DNA of 64,000 bases from an uncultured Clostridia bacterium (GCA_904419075.1 CAJFQM010000003.1:1-64000); one strand, 5' to 3'. Numbered from the stretch's first letter, positions 6,219 to 15,012 are shown. Notes: generated by a model not told the origin, from the letters alone. Numbers and translations are program-made.

Positions 6219-7673
6219 TTATATGACCACCTTCCCGCTCAAAAACGAATCGAAGAATCCCGCGACGTCTACGCCGGATTTTTCAAAACAGCCTATCATA
6301 TCCGCCGGCTCGGCCGTTTTGAACTTATAGCCGGAATAGTATCTTTTAAGTCCCGCAAAGAAGCGTTTGTCTCCGATGGACGTGCGCAGAGTATCGAATA
6401 AAATCGCGCCCTTATCGTAAGCGATGCTGCGATATTCATATTCACTCAGATAATCTTTGAGCGAACGGGTCATGCGCGTATCCGCGTCTCCGAACACCTG
6501 GCTGTAAACGTTATAATAGGAACGATATTCGGTCAAAGCGTCCGCAATGAGCTGTTCGCGCGTAAAGCCGTAGTCGGGATGATTTTCAAAGAACAGCGCG
6601 GCGGAATATTCCGTCAGTCCCTCGTCCTGCCATGCGTTTTCCACCTGATTGCTGCCTACGGCGACGCACCACCATTGATGAGCAGTCTCATGTACGATCG
6701 TATAGAGGCAGTTTTCCTCCGTCAGGGCATCGCTGATTAACACCAATCCCGGGAATTCCATTCCGCCGTAACAGAATCCCGTCTGTACCACGGAATACGT
6801 TTCATAAGGATACTTACCGAACGTCGAGGAATAATAGACAAGAGCCTCCTGCGCCGCCGCAAGATGTGCCGCGGGTTTTTCGTCGTCATAGTAATAATAG
6901 CGGATGTCTACCCCTTCCCATTTGCTTTCGGCCACCTCAAAGCAATCGGAGAGTACAATGGCGAAATCGCGGACGTTCGTCGCAGACATGACATATTCTT
7001 TTTTGCTTTCCAATGTCCGTTCGGAAGTAATTTTTCCCGTCGCGGCGACGGTGTAATCCTTGGGAACGGTCAACGTCACTTTATAGGAAGCACATTCGGA
7101 AAAGAAGGGGTCTCCGTCGGAATAATAAACGCATTCATAAAAACCGTCGTCCGTATAGCCGCAGAGAATGGGAAAAAAATTTCCGAGATTGACCGATTTC
7201 TGCGCTACACCGGTACGGTGATTGATCTTTGCGAGTTTGGTCAGAAAACAGATATTTAAGTTTACTTTTTCTCCGGGGAACAAGGATTCTTCGAGATAGA
7301 CGCTGAGAATATTTTCGTCCTCTCCTTTTACTTCCCAGTTTTTCGCTCCGTCCACGCTGGAAATCTCCATGCTCCCGTAACTTTTTCCCGCATAATAGGC
7401 CGAGGAGGAATAGACCGCGGACACAGGTTTATAAGCGGCGTCTTCGCGATAAGCGTTTGGATACAAGTTGAATTTGAGCTCACCGATTTCGTTTTCCGTC
7501 GTATTTTTGTATTCCACTTTCATCATCGCGGTCAATGTAGCGGTTTCTGGAACATATTCGGCGGTAATCTCATAGGCGCATCCGCCGCTTTCGGAATCTT
7601 TACAGCCGACCGCCCCGAAGAGCAGAGTGACGAGACTCACGGCGGAAAGCAAAAAACAAAGAATACGTTTCAT
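6219..7673 (-). CDS. M1-family zinc aminopeptidase, lipoprotein
   Basis: The 484-residue protein has a lipoprotein signal peptide with the acceptor cysteine at residue 24 (LLFGAVGCKD). The M1 catalytic motif is intact: HETAH at 328-332 with the third zinc ligand E351, giving HExxH-18-E. The substrate-recognition GxMEN motif appears as GGMEFP (303-308), so the asparagine is replaced. It is shorter than typical M1 enzymes because the large C-terminal domain is missing. It probably trims peptides at the outer face of the membrane. AGGGG lies before ATG. It is a single gene between corA and spoIIQ. Confidence 0.85.
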   Translation of the reverse strand: MKRILCFLLSAVSLVTLLFGAVGCKDSESGGCAYEITAEYVPETATLTAMMKVEYKNTTENEIGELKFNLYPNAYREDAAYKPVSAVYSSSAYYAGKSYGSMEISSVDGAKNWEVKGEDENILSVYLEESLFPGEKVNLNICFLTKLAKINHRTGVAQKSVNLGNFFPILCGYTDDGFYECVYYSDGDPFFSECASYKVTLTVPKDYTVAATGKITSERTLESKKEYVMSATNVRDFAIVLSDCFEVAESKWEGVDIRYYYYDDEKPAAHLAAAQEALVYYSSTFGKYPYETYSVVQTGFCYGGMEFPGLVLISDALTEENCLYTIVHETAHQWWCVAVGSNQVENAWQDEGLTEYSAALFFENHPDYGFTREQLIADALTEYRSYYNVYSQVFGDADTRMTRSLKDYLSEYEYRSIAYDKGAILFDTLRTSIGDKRFFAGLKRYYSGYKFKTAEPADMIGCFEKSGVDVAGFFDSFLSGKVVI

Positions 7674-7791
7674 AAAAAAATAACCCCTAAAAAGTATTAG
7701 CAGGTTATTTTATGCAAAAGCAGTTCGCTTTATGACTGTACGAAGCCGCGCGAAACGCCGGCCGTACCTTGCGGAAACAGCCGGCTGTTTT

Positions 7792-8418
7792 TTATTTTTC
7801 TTCAAACGTGAGATATTTTGCGGGATCGACCGTCGCATTGTTTTCAAACACTTCGAAATGCAGGTGCGGACCGTCTTTATATTCCTTTCCGTTCGCTTCC
7901 GCTACGGTTGCGATCACGTCGCCCTTCTTTACTTCGTCGCCGGCTTTCAGCCCTTCTTTCGCTTCTACATATTCGTAGACCGTCTTTATCCCGTCGCCGT
8001 GATCGATGACGATCTGTGTACCTACGAGTACGTCGGAAGTATAGATGCTTTCAATTTTTCCCGAACGAGCCGCAAAAACTTCCGTACCCACTTCCGCGGA
8101 AAAATCGACGCCCGTATGTTCATAGTAGTTGTCCAGCGTCTGGTTATAATAGAAACCGTATTCATTGCTGATACTCACTACCTCGACGGGCATGCCGAAT
8201 TCCTCGGGCGTGGTGATAACGTCCTGATCGTCGTCCGACGATCCGCCCTGCGTCGTATCGCTGTTATTGAGCTGATTGTCGCGGCTGGCCAAAGCCACCG
8301 AAGTAATGATTATCGCCGCCGCCAAAAGTACCGCCGCACATCCGAGCGCGATATACATATACAGCTTTTTGTTTCTTACGCTCGTATGCGATTTACCGCT
8401 TTCGTTCTGTTCCTTCAT
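7792..8418 (-). CDS. spoIIQ: SpoIIQ-type M23 (LytM) domain protein
   Basis: A cytoplasmic N-terminus of about 20 residues precedes one membrane helix (YIALGCAAVLLAAAIIITSV), a Ser/Asp linker and a LytM domain with HTGVDF and GPHLHFEV, so the HxxxD and HxH zinc ligands are present; in the intermediate strand YEYVE replaces the usual YxHL. I start it at ATG 8418, which follows GGAGG by 7 bases. The single-pass layout, the ywmB neighbour (as in Bacillus) and a perfect SigF promoter upstream support SpoIIQ, the forespore half of the engulfment channel with SpoIIIAH. A general M23 endopeptidase is the alternative. Confidence 0.78.
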   Translation of the reverse strand: MKEQNESGKSHTSVRNKKLYMYIALGCAAVLLAAAIIITSVALASRDNQLNNSDTTQGGSSDDDQDVITTPEEFGMPVEVVSISNEYGFYYNQTLDNYYEHTGVDFSAEVGTEVFAARSGKIESIYTSDVLVGTQIVIDHGDGIKTVYEYVEAKEGLKAGDEVKKGDVIATVAEANGKEYKDGPHLHFEVFENNATVDPAKYLTFEEK

Positions 8419-8452
8419 TTTTGAATCCTCCGAAAAATGTATTTTGTATGTA

Positions 8453-8482
8453 AATTGTTGCCCCCGATTTTGCATTTTATAC
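8453..8482 (-). promoter_or_regulatory. SigF-type (forespore) promoter of spoIIQ
   Basis: On the minus strand GTATA (8482-8478), a 15-bp spacer and GGCAACAATT (8462-8453) match the SigF consensus GYWTA-N15-GGNNANAMTW at every defined position. The element lies 35 bases before the spoIIQ start. Confidence 0.75.
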
Positions 8483-8550
8483 TCAAAAATAAAAAATTTT
8501 TATCGGGGGAGAATTTTTTCTCCGTTTAATCGGCGTTCGCTTTCTTTTTC

Positions 8551-9024
8551 TCAATACCCTCCGAAGATAATCGGCGTACCCAAAGCAACGCTTTCCGTCC
8601 GTACGGCAATATGCAAATTAATTTTCTTTCCTCGAAGCTCCACTCCGCCTTTCAGCATGGGAGAATAACAATAATAGGAAACCGTCCCCGCAATCTCTTC
8701 GACGAATTCCGGTTTCGCCCGATAACTTTTCATGATTGTTTCGGCAATTTCTTTCCCTTCTTCGGATAAACCTTTTCCCTCTTCCGTCAGACTGCCCTTT
8801 TCTCCCACATCGAGGTAGACGACGCTCTCGCCGCTCAAAGCCGCCAAATCGCGAAGTTCGAGAATGTTCGTCATCTCCGCCTGCGAAGACGGGGAATGAA
8901 GATAATAGGTACTCCGTCCTCCCGAAAAAGCGGAAACATGCATGAGACAGACGGTCAGTCCCACAAACAGACAGGCGAGCAAAGCTGCCGCAGTCGAAAA
9001 AAATCTTTTTACGCCGAAGGCCAT
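8551..9024 (-). CDS. YwmB-like secreted protein
   Basis: The 157-residue protein has an N-terminal signal or anchor helix (STAAALLACLFVGLTVCLM), a YYLHSPSSQAEM segment and ends in INLHIAVRTESVALGTPIIFGGY-like sequence; the terminal G-T-P-I-I pattern resembles YwmB proteins. In Bacillus ywmB lies close to spoIID and spoIIQ, which agrees with the spoIIQ neighbour here. The function of YwmB is not established. Start at 9024 was chosen because GGGAGGG lies 7 bases upstream; the longer in-frame start lacks this. Assignment rests on weak motifs plus context. Confidence 0.45.
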   Translation of the reverse strand: MAFGVKRFFSTAAALLACLFVGLTVCLMHVSAFSGGRSTYYLHSPSSQAEMTNILELRDLAALSGESVVYLDVGEKGSLTEEGKGLSEEGKEIAETIMKSYRAKPEFVEEIAGTVSYYCYSPMLKGGVELRGKKINLHIAVRTESVALGTPIIFGGY

Positions 9025-9103
9025 AAAAAATCCCTCCCGCAGGACCTTCAAGGTCTTGCGAAAGGGATTATTGACACCTTTTTCGGATTTTATAACTTAT
9101 TTT

Positions 9104-10162
9104 TTATCTGGCTGCGATAATTCGCCCGTTAGCCAGCAAATAATGATTGATCTGCAAGTAATGATACTCATATCTGTATATGTATTCCACACCGTTCAAA
9201 ACCGCCGAAATATCCTTGTTCTTATAGCCGCCCACCTTCTCGCAGGCATAAACTTTTCCGTCGATAATAATCTTTGCTTTTCCCCAGACGAACGGAGACG
9301 TTTTGACTTTTATCAGCGAGTTATTATATCTTGCCTCCAAAACAGCACGGCCTTTCGACGTATCTTCTTCGATAACGGGAGAATCCGGCTTATCGTTCGT
9401 CGACGCAGCGGAACCGTTTCCGTCCGCGGCGGCCGAGACATCGTTTTCGTTGCAGGAATCAACCACGCCGGAATTCTCTTTATCGGAAGAAACGTCTGCC
9501 GCAGCGGAGACCCGCATATCGGAAGAAACACACGCCTCGCCGGAAGTTGCCATATCGGAAGCAACGGTTGATCCGACGGAGTTTTCCGCAACCGAGGGAG
9601 CGGAAGTTCCGTTCAAAGGAGCACCCGTACGCGGGTCGATACCGTTTTCCAAACGGTACGCTTCGTCTAATTGCTCCACCGTCAATTTTATTCCTTGCGG
9701 GAAATGTTTTTGGAGCTCTCCCGACGATTTTACGCCCAAAACGAGATAGTACATCATGAGCGCGTGAAAAAGAATATCCAGCAATAACGAAAATACCCCT
9801 TCTTTCATCGCCGAAATACAATCGACAATAAGAACCACCGAATCCAAAGAAAACAATATTAAAAGAACAATCATCGACCAACGGTGTTTTTTGGAAAGCA
9901 GCCAAAAGACGAAAAACACGGCAAGAATGAGAAGTCCTATCGCAAAACCCAAGACTAAGAAGCTATTCCCGTATAGTTCTTTCCAAACGACCCCCGCGAC
10001 AAAGAAAGAAGTGCTGCTGTAAATGCTGAAAAGGAAATATCTGTCCGCAAACAGCATGAGCATATTGACGACCGTAAACAGAATAAACACCATGACGTTT
10101 ATTCGGGCGATTTTATAATTTTTGATTTCCTTGGAAACTTTAATATACTCTTTATTATCCAT
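9104..10162 (-). CDS. Hypothetical multi-pass membrane protein (352 aa)
   Basis: No family is recognised. Residues about 20 to 155 hold four or five hydrophobic segments (for example VMVFILFTVVNMLMLF and FLVLGFAIGLLILAVFFVFW), then a cytosolic-looking region of about 100 residues that is low in complexity and rich in S, A, V, D and N, and a C-terminal domain of about 75 residues with KAKIIIDGKVYACEKVGG. The linker and terminal domain suggest a membrane-tethered ligand or sensor domain. AGGAG precedes ATG. It sits between hinT and ywmB without obvious operon partners. Confidence 0.55.
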   Translation of the reverse strand: MDNKEYIKVSKEIKNYKIARINVMVFILFTVVNMLMLFADRYFLFSIYSSTSFFVAGVVWKELYGNSFLVLGFAIGLLILAVFFVFWLLSKKHRWSMIVLLILFSLDSVVLIVDCISAMKEGVFSLLLDILFHALMMYYLVLGVKSSGELQKHFPQGIKLTVEQLDEAYRLENGIDPRTGAPLNGTSAPSVAENSVGSTVASDMATSGEACVSSDMRVSAAADVSSDKENSGVVDSCNENDVSAAADGNGSAASTNDKPDSPVIEEDTSKGRAVLEARYNNSLIKVKTSPFVWGKAKIIIDGKVYACEKVGGYKNKDISAVLNGVEYIYRYEYHYLQINHYLLANGRIIAAR

Positions 10163-10185
10163 TATTTTCCCTCTTCTCCTTTTAC

Positions 10186-10521
10186 TTAAAATCCCGTCAA
10201 AGGCTCTCCTCCGAGCAGATGAATATGCAAATGCCGAACGGTTTGCCCTCCGTTTTCACCCTGATTGATAATAATTCGGTACCCGTCTTGTAACCCCAAC
10301 GTATCCCGAAGTTCGGCGATTTTCAGGAAGCAGCGTTTTAAGAGCTCTGCACGATTCTCGTCGAGTTGCGAAAGATACGCGAAATGTTCTTTCGGAATAC
10401 AGAGATAATGCAGCTTCGCCTTGGGTTCAATGTCCTTGATGACGATGATCTCTTCGTCCTCATACACTTTCGCGGAAGGAATTTCCCCGCGAATGATTTT
10501 GCAAAAAATACAGTTTTCCAT
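10186..10521 (-). CDS. hinT: HIT-family nucleotide-binding protein
   Basis: The 111-residue protein starts MENCIFCKIIRGEIPS and ends with the histidine triad HLHIHLLGG, the nucleophile region of HINT-type purine nucleoside phosphoramidases. Start 10521 is preferred to the in-frame upstream ATGs because it gives the normal length and has AAGGAG 8 bases upstream. It ends the conserved dnaK-dnaJ-prmA-rsmE-mtaB string. The RBS overlaps the stop codon of the 22-codon ORF, so the two could be translationally coupled. Confidence 0.9.
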   Translation of the reverse strand: MENCIFCKIIRGEIPSAKVYEDEEIIVIKDIEPKAKLHYLCIPKEHFAYLSQLDENRAELLKRCFLKIAELRDTLGLQDGYRIIINQGENGGQTVRHLHIHLLGGEPLTGF

Positions 10522-10535
10522 TTCGTTACTCCTTA

Positions 10536-10604
10536 TTATATTTCTATCGTTTTCCATACCGTCAGGCATAGCGGACTTCCCTTCGGCAATGGAATTTTTT
10601 CCAT
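10536..10604 (-). CDS. 22-codon ORF upstream of hinT, related to the corA leader ORF
   Basis: AAAGGAG stands 7 bases before ATG 10604, and the frame ends TAA at 10538-10536, 14 bases before hinT. The peptide reads MEKIPLPK, GSPLCLTV, WKTIEI. Compared with the 33-codon ORF before corA it shares M-[DE]-x-[VI]-P near the start and G-[DS]-PLCL-x-[IV]-[YW] near the end. Both lie directly upstream of a core gene on the same strand. It may be a leader peptide or a member of an undescribed small-protein family. No promoter is obvious directly upstream. Confidence 0.4.
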   Translation of the reverse strand: MEKIPLPKGSPLCLTVWKTIEI

Positions 10605-10752
10605 ACAGTCTCTCCTTTGACTTGATTTCCACACCCCGTCAAGACAAGACATCAGGGAGAAGAAGGAACTATTTATTTCCCCTGTTTTTCATATGCCACA
10701 CGTTTACCGCGAAAAAAGCCGCCAAACATCTCACCTTTTGAATTGGATCATG

Positions 10753-12009
10753 CTATTTGCAAACCGCCTTCAAGCCGTCTCGAAAAAGTTCTTCGACGCA
10801 TACACGGGTAAGTCGTTTTTCCAATTTTTCGGGAACATAGAGGCGAATATAATTTTCCGAATACCCCTCTGTATATCCGTCGGAAAAACTTTCGGGAACG
10901 ATTTCCAGCGTCCTGCCGATAAATTTTTCCATATATTTTCGTTTTTCTGCCGCGCCCTTTTTGAGCAGCCTTTGCAGTCGTTCTTTTTTTACCGCCGCGG
11001 GAATATCCTCATATTTCTTCCAAGCGTTCGTTCCCTCGCGCGGAGAATAGGGAAAGGCATGAATCTGTGCAAAGCCCGCTTCCTCCACGATGCGCAGGGA
11101 ATCGAGGAAATCCTCCTCCGTTTCGGTGGGAAAGCCCACGATAATATCCGTCGTGATTGCGGCATCGGGAAAATACCGATAAATCAGAGCGCATTTTTCG
11201 AGATATTCGCCCCTCGTATAGTGACGGTTCATGCTTTTCAGCACCTTATCCGAACCGCTTTGCAACGACAAATGAAACTGCGGCGCAAATTTTTTCACTG
11301 CCTTTGCGGACTCCAAAAAACGCTCCGTGATCAAACTCACCTCGATAGAGCCCAATCTTATGCGCGTATCCGCGTCCTCCACGGCAAAAAGCAGATCGGC
11401 AAGGTCGCGCCCCTTTTCGTCGAGATACGAAGAAATATCTATTCCCGTGACGACCGTCTCCTGTGCCGTGCTTTTCAAAATTTCCTCTGCGGCGCTCTCT
11501 AAAAGCCGCGAACGGCTTCTCCCCCGCAGATACGGAATGACGCAATAGGAGCAAAAGCGATTGCATCCGTCCTGAATTTTGACAAATCCCCGCGTTTTGA
11601 GACATTCGGGCAAGGGCATTTCGTCATAGATTTTATCTTCTTTGTCAATGTTTACCCCGAGCAATTCCCGAGAAAAGCCAGAGGCCGCGATTTCGAGAAT
11701 TTTTCCCTTCCGCTTCGCTCCCGTCACGGAAATCACTTGTTCCCGCCTTGCAAACGGGGCGGGATTCTTTTCCGACGCACAGCCGCAGACCAATACTTTT
11801 GCCTGCGGATTGAATTTCAGCGCTTTGGAAATGGCCTGCCGACTCTTATGTTCCGCCTCCGCGGTCACCGCGCAGGTATTGACGATATACAGATCCGCAG
11901 GTTCCAATTCCCGCGAAACGGTATATCCGAGTTCCTCCAAGCCTCGGATTAAAGATCCGCTTTCCACGTCGTTAACTTTACATCCGAGCGTAAAAACGAC
12001 CGCCTTCAT
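10753..12009 (-). CDS. mtaB: tRNA t6A37 methylthiotransferase MtaB
   Basis: The 418-residue protein carries the N-terminal methylthiotransferase domain (FTLGCKVNDVESG, CAVTAEAEHKSRQ, CGCASEKNP: three cysteines for the auxiliary cluster), the radical-SAM motif CNRFCSYCVIPY and a C-terminal TRAM-like region. The GCKVN and CVIPYLRGRSRSR signatures distinguish MtaB from MiaB and RimO. It adds a methylthio group to t6A at position 37 of ANN-decoding tRNAs. The start at 12009 overlaps the rsmE stop (ATGA) and has GGAGG upstream; the longer open frame is not used. Confidence 0.93.
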   Translation of the reverse strand: MKAVVFTLGCKVNDVESGSLIRGLEELGYTVSRELEPADLYIVNTCAVTAEAEHKSRQAISKALKFNPQAKVLVCGCASEKNPAPFARREQVISVTGAKRKGKILEIAASGFSRELLGVNIDKEDKIYDEMPLPECLKTRGFVKIQDGCNRFCSYCVIPYLRGRSRSRLLESAAEEILKSTAQETVVTGIDISSYLDEKGRDLADLLFAVEDADTRIRLGSIEVSLITERFLESAKAVKKFAPQFHLSLQSGSDKVLKSMNRHYTRGEYLEKCALIYRYFPDAAITTDIIVGFPTETEEDFLDSLRIVEEAGFAQIHAFPYSPREGTNAWKKYEDIPAAVKKERLQRLLKKGAAEKRKYMEKFIGRTLEIVPESFSDGYTEGYSENYIRLYVPEKLEKRLTRVCVEELFRDGLKAVCK

Positions 12010-12746
12010 TCCTTTCCTCCCCGCCGTCCGCCCAATTCTCCTAGCGAAAACATCACGACCGCCGTCAAGGCCACGGCGGCGGTCTCGGCCCTGAGAATCC
12101 GCTTGCCGAGCGTAATGGAGGAAAATCCGTTTTCCTTTGCCAAAGCCGCCTCCTTTTCCGAAAATCCCCCCTCGCTGCCCACAATCAGAGCGCAACTCCC
12201 TTTAAGAGCCGAAAGTTCCGCTTCGCTGTCTTTTGCGAACTCGCAGGCAAACAATTTATTTTCGTACCCGTTTGCTTCTTTTAAGGCGCTTGAAAAGTCC
12301 CTGCAATAGATAACGCGGGGCGCCACGGAGCGCAGACATTGTTTCGCCGCTTCCCTGGATACTTTATTCAAGCGTTCCAGTTTATTTTCGTTCATGTAAG
12401 CGGAAGAATATTCCGAGGAAAAAGCGACGATTTTCTTTACCCCCAATTCCACCGCTTTCTGTACGATAAATTCGTTTTTATCCGCGTTTTTCAGGTATCC
12501 GAACAAGAGAGCGACATTCTCCGTCGCTTCCCTGTCCCCAGCGTTTTCTCCGATAACGTGCAATTTCATACAGCGTTTTTCCGCCGCCGCGATTACGGCC
12601 GAATACTCCTTTCCGCTGTTGTCCAAAAGTACGACCTCGTCGCCCACGGACAGGCGGAGCACGTTTTTCGCATGCTCGAATTCCTCTCCCGAAAGGAGAG
12701 TCTCTTCCTCTATTTTTTCCACGAAAAATCTTTTGGGTCCGGACAT
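12006..12746 (-). CDS. rsmE: 16S rRNA (uracil-1498-N3)-methyltransferase RsmE
   Basis: The 246-residue protein has the N-terminal PUA-like domain (RFFVEKIEEET, EEFEHAKNVLRLSVGDEV) and the C-terminal SPOUT knot, with LIVGSEGGFSEKE and LGKRILRAETAAVA forming the SAM-binding trefoil. It methylates U1498 of 16S rRNA. It overlaps mtaB by 4 bases and is 2 bases from prmA, in the gene order conserved across Firmicutes. Length is normal. Confidence 0.93.
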   Translation of the reverse strand: MSGPKRFFVEKIEEETLLSGEEFEHAKNVLRLSVGDEVVLLDNSGKEYSAVIAAAEKRCMKLHVIGENAGDREATENVALLFGYLKNADKNEFIVQKAVELGVKKIVAFSSEYSSAYMNENKLERLNKVSREAAKQCLRSVAPRVIYCRDFSSALKEANGYENKLFACEFAKDSEAELSALKGSCALIVGSEGGFSEKEAALAKENGFSSITLGKRILRAETAAVALTAVVMFSLGELGGRRGGKE

Positions 12747-12748
12747 GT

Positions 12749-13702
12749 TTAAGCCCCTTTATGTTTGAGTACCAACGCGAACCATTCGCCTTTGCGCCGT
12801 TCGCGCACGACTTCCATGCCGACGGCGGCATAGGCGTCTTTGACCATGGCGAGACGGCTTTCGATGATACCGCTTAAAATGAGCACGCCTTCCCTTTTCA
12901 GATTTTTGGGAATAGAGGGCGCGAGGAGCTTCAAAATCTCTCCCGTGATATTCGCCATCATGACGTCGCCCTGAATATCGGCATCGTCGAGCAGGTTGGA
13001 ATGTGCGACGACCGTCTTATCCGCAGTGCCGTTGAGTTCGCTGTTATGCGTGGCACTGGTTACGGCCACGTAATCGATATCGGTGAGATACGCTTTTTTT
13101 GCGCCCAATTTAATTGCGGAAATCCCGAGAATGCCGCTCCCGCAGCCCACGTCGATACAGACGGAATCGGGAGTGATATAGTCCTGCATGAGTTCCACGC
13201 ACATGGAGGTCGTCTCGTGCTCTCCCGTTCCGAAAGCCATATTCGAATCGAGCAAAACTACCTTTTCCCCTTCCGCGGGAGTATAAGCAATCCATTCGGG
13301 TACGACTACGATTTTTCCGAGGTGAATGGGTCGGAAATGCTTTTTCCATACGTCTATCCAGTCATCTCCGTCCACTTCGCGTTTGGTGTCCTCCAACGTT
13401 CCGAAAGGAATACCCCCGCCGCTTCGTTCCCTGGCGGCAAAAATATCCCGCATGACGTCCGAACAGACTTTTTCCGCGATATCGACGGCGATATAGCATT
13501 TTACCAATACGTCGCGCGGCTGCTTTTCCGTCAGTTCGTCGTCCATATAATCCCAATACATGGTATCTTTGCTCTTTTGAAGGGAAATAATGTCGTTGAC
13601 GTCACAGATCGTCACGCCGTAATTTGTATAATTCCACATGACGTCGGCCACGATTTCGCTGGCTTCCGTCGTCGTATGCACGGTCAATTCTGTAAATTTC
13701 AT
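12749..13702 (-). CDS. prmA: Ribosomal protein L11 methyltransferase PrmA
   Basis: The 317-residue protein begins with the substrate-binding domain (KFTELTVHTTTEASEIVADVMW) and has the SAM-binding motif CIDVGCGSGILGISAIKLGA and the catalytic-region motif MANITGEIL. MAFGTGEHETTSMC, typical of PrmA, precedes the Rossmann fold. It trimethylates ribosomal protein L11. A SigA promoter (13730-13758) lies between the dnaJ terminator and this gene, so prmA-rsmE-mtaB form a separate unit from dnaK-dnaJ. Confidence 0.93.
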   Translation of the reverse strand: MKFTELTVHTTTEASEIVADVMWNYTNYGVTICDVNDIISLQKSKDTMYWDYMDDELTEKQPRDVLVKCYIAVDIAEKVCSDVMRDIFAARERSGGGIPFGTLEDTKREVDGDDWIDVWKKHFRPIHLGKIVVVPEWIAYTPAEGEKVVLLDSNMAFGTGEHETTSMCVELMQDYITPDSVCIDVGCGSGILGISAIKLGAKKAYLTDIDYVAVTSATHNSELNGTADKTVVAHSNLLDDADIQGDVMMANITGEILKLLAPSIPKNLKREGVLILSGIIESRLAMVKDAYAAVGMEVVRERRKGEWFALVLKHKGA

Positions 13703-13729
13703 GAAAAACCTCTTTACGTTAGTATTTAT

Positions 13730-13758
13730 ATTATATCATTAACGTTCGTATTTTTCAA
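13730..13758 (-). promoter_or_regulatory. SigA promoter of prmA-rsmE-mtaB
   Basis: TTGAAA (13758-13753) and TATAAT (13735-13730) are spaced by 17 bp on the minus strand, 28 bases before the prmA start. Confidence 0.7.
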
Positions 13759-13779
13759 CCCTTCCGAAGAAAAATAATC

Positions 13780-13817
13780 ATAAAAAATAGCTTCCGTCTT
13801 TTTGACGAAAGCTATTT
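13780..13817 (-). terminator. Terminator of the dnaK-dnaJ unit
   Basis: AAAATAGCTT and AAGCTATTTT arms, extended by CGTC/GACG across one mismatch, form a long hairpin at 13784-13817, followed on the minus strand by a T6 run. It lies 50 bases after the dnaJ stop. Confidence 0.75.
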
Positions 13818-13866
13818 TGCTTTTCATTTCCGTATTTTTTCTGTCACAGTTTATTATCTTTCTCGG

Positions 13867-15012
13867 TCAATACGGTTTTTTCCCGTAAAAACTTTCGACA
13901 TTGTCGGAAAATTTCTTCATTTTATCGTATTGTTTCAAATCGATATCCGAATCCATGGCTTCGATTTCCCGCTTCTGTTCCCTAGTAAGGCGGGTGGGAA
14001 CTTCTATCAAAATACGGATGATGAGATTTCCCGTGCCGCCGCGGGCCGAACGGATACCTTTTCCCCGAACGGTGAATAACTGTCCGTTCTGCGTTCCTTC
14101 GGGAATCGTAAAATCAAAGGTATCGTCGATCGCGGGGACCTTTACCGTCCCGCCCAAAGCCGCCGTCTTGAAGGAAACGGGCAAATCCACCTGAAGGTCG
14201 AATCCGTTGCGGACGAAAATTTTATGTGGTTCTATCTTGAAGATGATGATGAGATCGCCCGGCTGACCGCCGCCCGCGGCGGCCTGCCCGTAGCCCTTCT
14301 TTTTCATGTAACTGTTATTGTCCACGCCCGCGGGAATAGTGAGCGTGACCGTAGTTTCCTTTCGCACGAAACCTTTGCCTTTACAATCGGGACATTTATC
14401 CGTGATCATGCGCCCTGTCCCTCCGCAATCGGGGCAGACGCTCTGACGAATCGTGCGTCCGAACATGGTATTCTGAACGGTCTGAACGACGCCCTTGCCG
14501 CCGCAGCGCGAACACGTACTGTACGCCGTACCGCCGCGGGCGCCCGTACCTTTACAGGAAGAGCAGGGCTCGTTGCGCATATAGGAAAAAGTCTTGACGC
14601 AACCCTTTGCGGCGTCCATAAAGCTGAGCGTCATTTCGCGCTGAATATCTTCTCCGACGCTCGACTGTGCCGTACGGGTTCCTCCGCCGAAGCCGCCGAA
14701 ACCGCCACCGAAAATCGAGCTGAAAATATCCGAGAAATCTCCGAAACCGCCTTCAAAGCCGCCCATTCCTCCCATGCCGCCCATACCGGGATGTTCCAAT
14801 TCATAATCGTAGGCGGCGCGCTTCTGCGCGTCGGAGAGAATTTCGTTCGCTTCGTTGATTTCCTTGAATTTTTCAGCCGCCGCGGCATCGCCGGGATGCA
14901 GGTCGGGATGATACTGCTTTGCCAGCCTTCTGTATGCCGATTTTATTTCATCCGAGCTCGCTTTTTTGCTCACGCCCAAAATGTCGTAATAGTTCTTTTT
15001 TGACTCTGCCAT
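13867..15012 (-). CDS. dnaJ: Chaperone protein DnaJ
   Basis: The 381-residue protein has the complete type I layout: J domain with YHPDLHPGD (HPD), a G/F-rich linker (residues about 75-115, GMGGMGGMGGF), four CxxCxGxG zinc knuckles (CSSCKGTGA, CSRCGGKG, CPDCGGTG, CPDCKGKG) and the C-terminal substrate-binding domains. It delivers unfolded clients to DnaK and stimulates its ATPase. It follows dnaK after 134 bp containing a 9-bp hairpin (15056-15080) without a T run, so the two are probably cotranscribed. grpE is not in the cluster. Confidence 0.95.
   Translation of the reverse strand: MAESKKNYYDILGVSKKASSDEIKSAYRRLAKQYHPDLHPGDAAAAEKFKEINEANEILSDAQKRAAYDYELEHPGMGGMGGMGGFEGGFGDFSDIFSSIFGGGFGGFGGGTRTAQSSVGEDIQREMTLSFMDAAKGCVKTFSYMRNEPCSSCKGTGARGGTAYSTCSRCGGKGVVQTVQNTMFGRTIRQSVCPDCGGTGRMITDKCPDCKGKGFVRKETTVTLTIPAGVDNNSYMKKKGYGQAAAGGGQPGDLIIIFKIEPHKIFVRNGFDLQVDLPVSFKTAALGGTVKVPAIDDTFDFTIPEGTQNGQLFTVRGKGIRSARGGTGNLIIRILIEVPTRLTREQKREIEAMDSDIDLKQYDKMKKFSDNVESFYGKKPY

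Noticed and set aside
7735-7796. GCCGGC repeat pair downstream of spoIIQ as a terminator
   Set aside because: The hairpin's T run is on the plus strand, while the flanking genes are on the minus strand, so it does not fit either gene.
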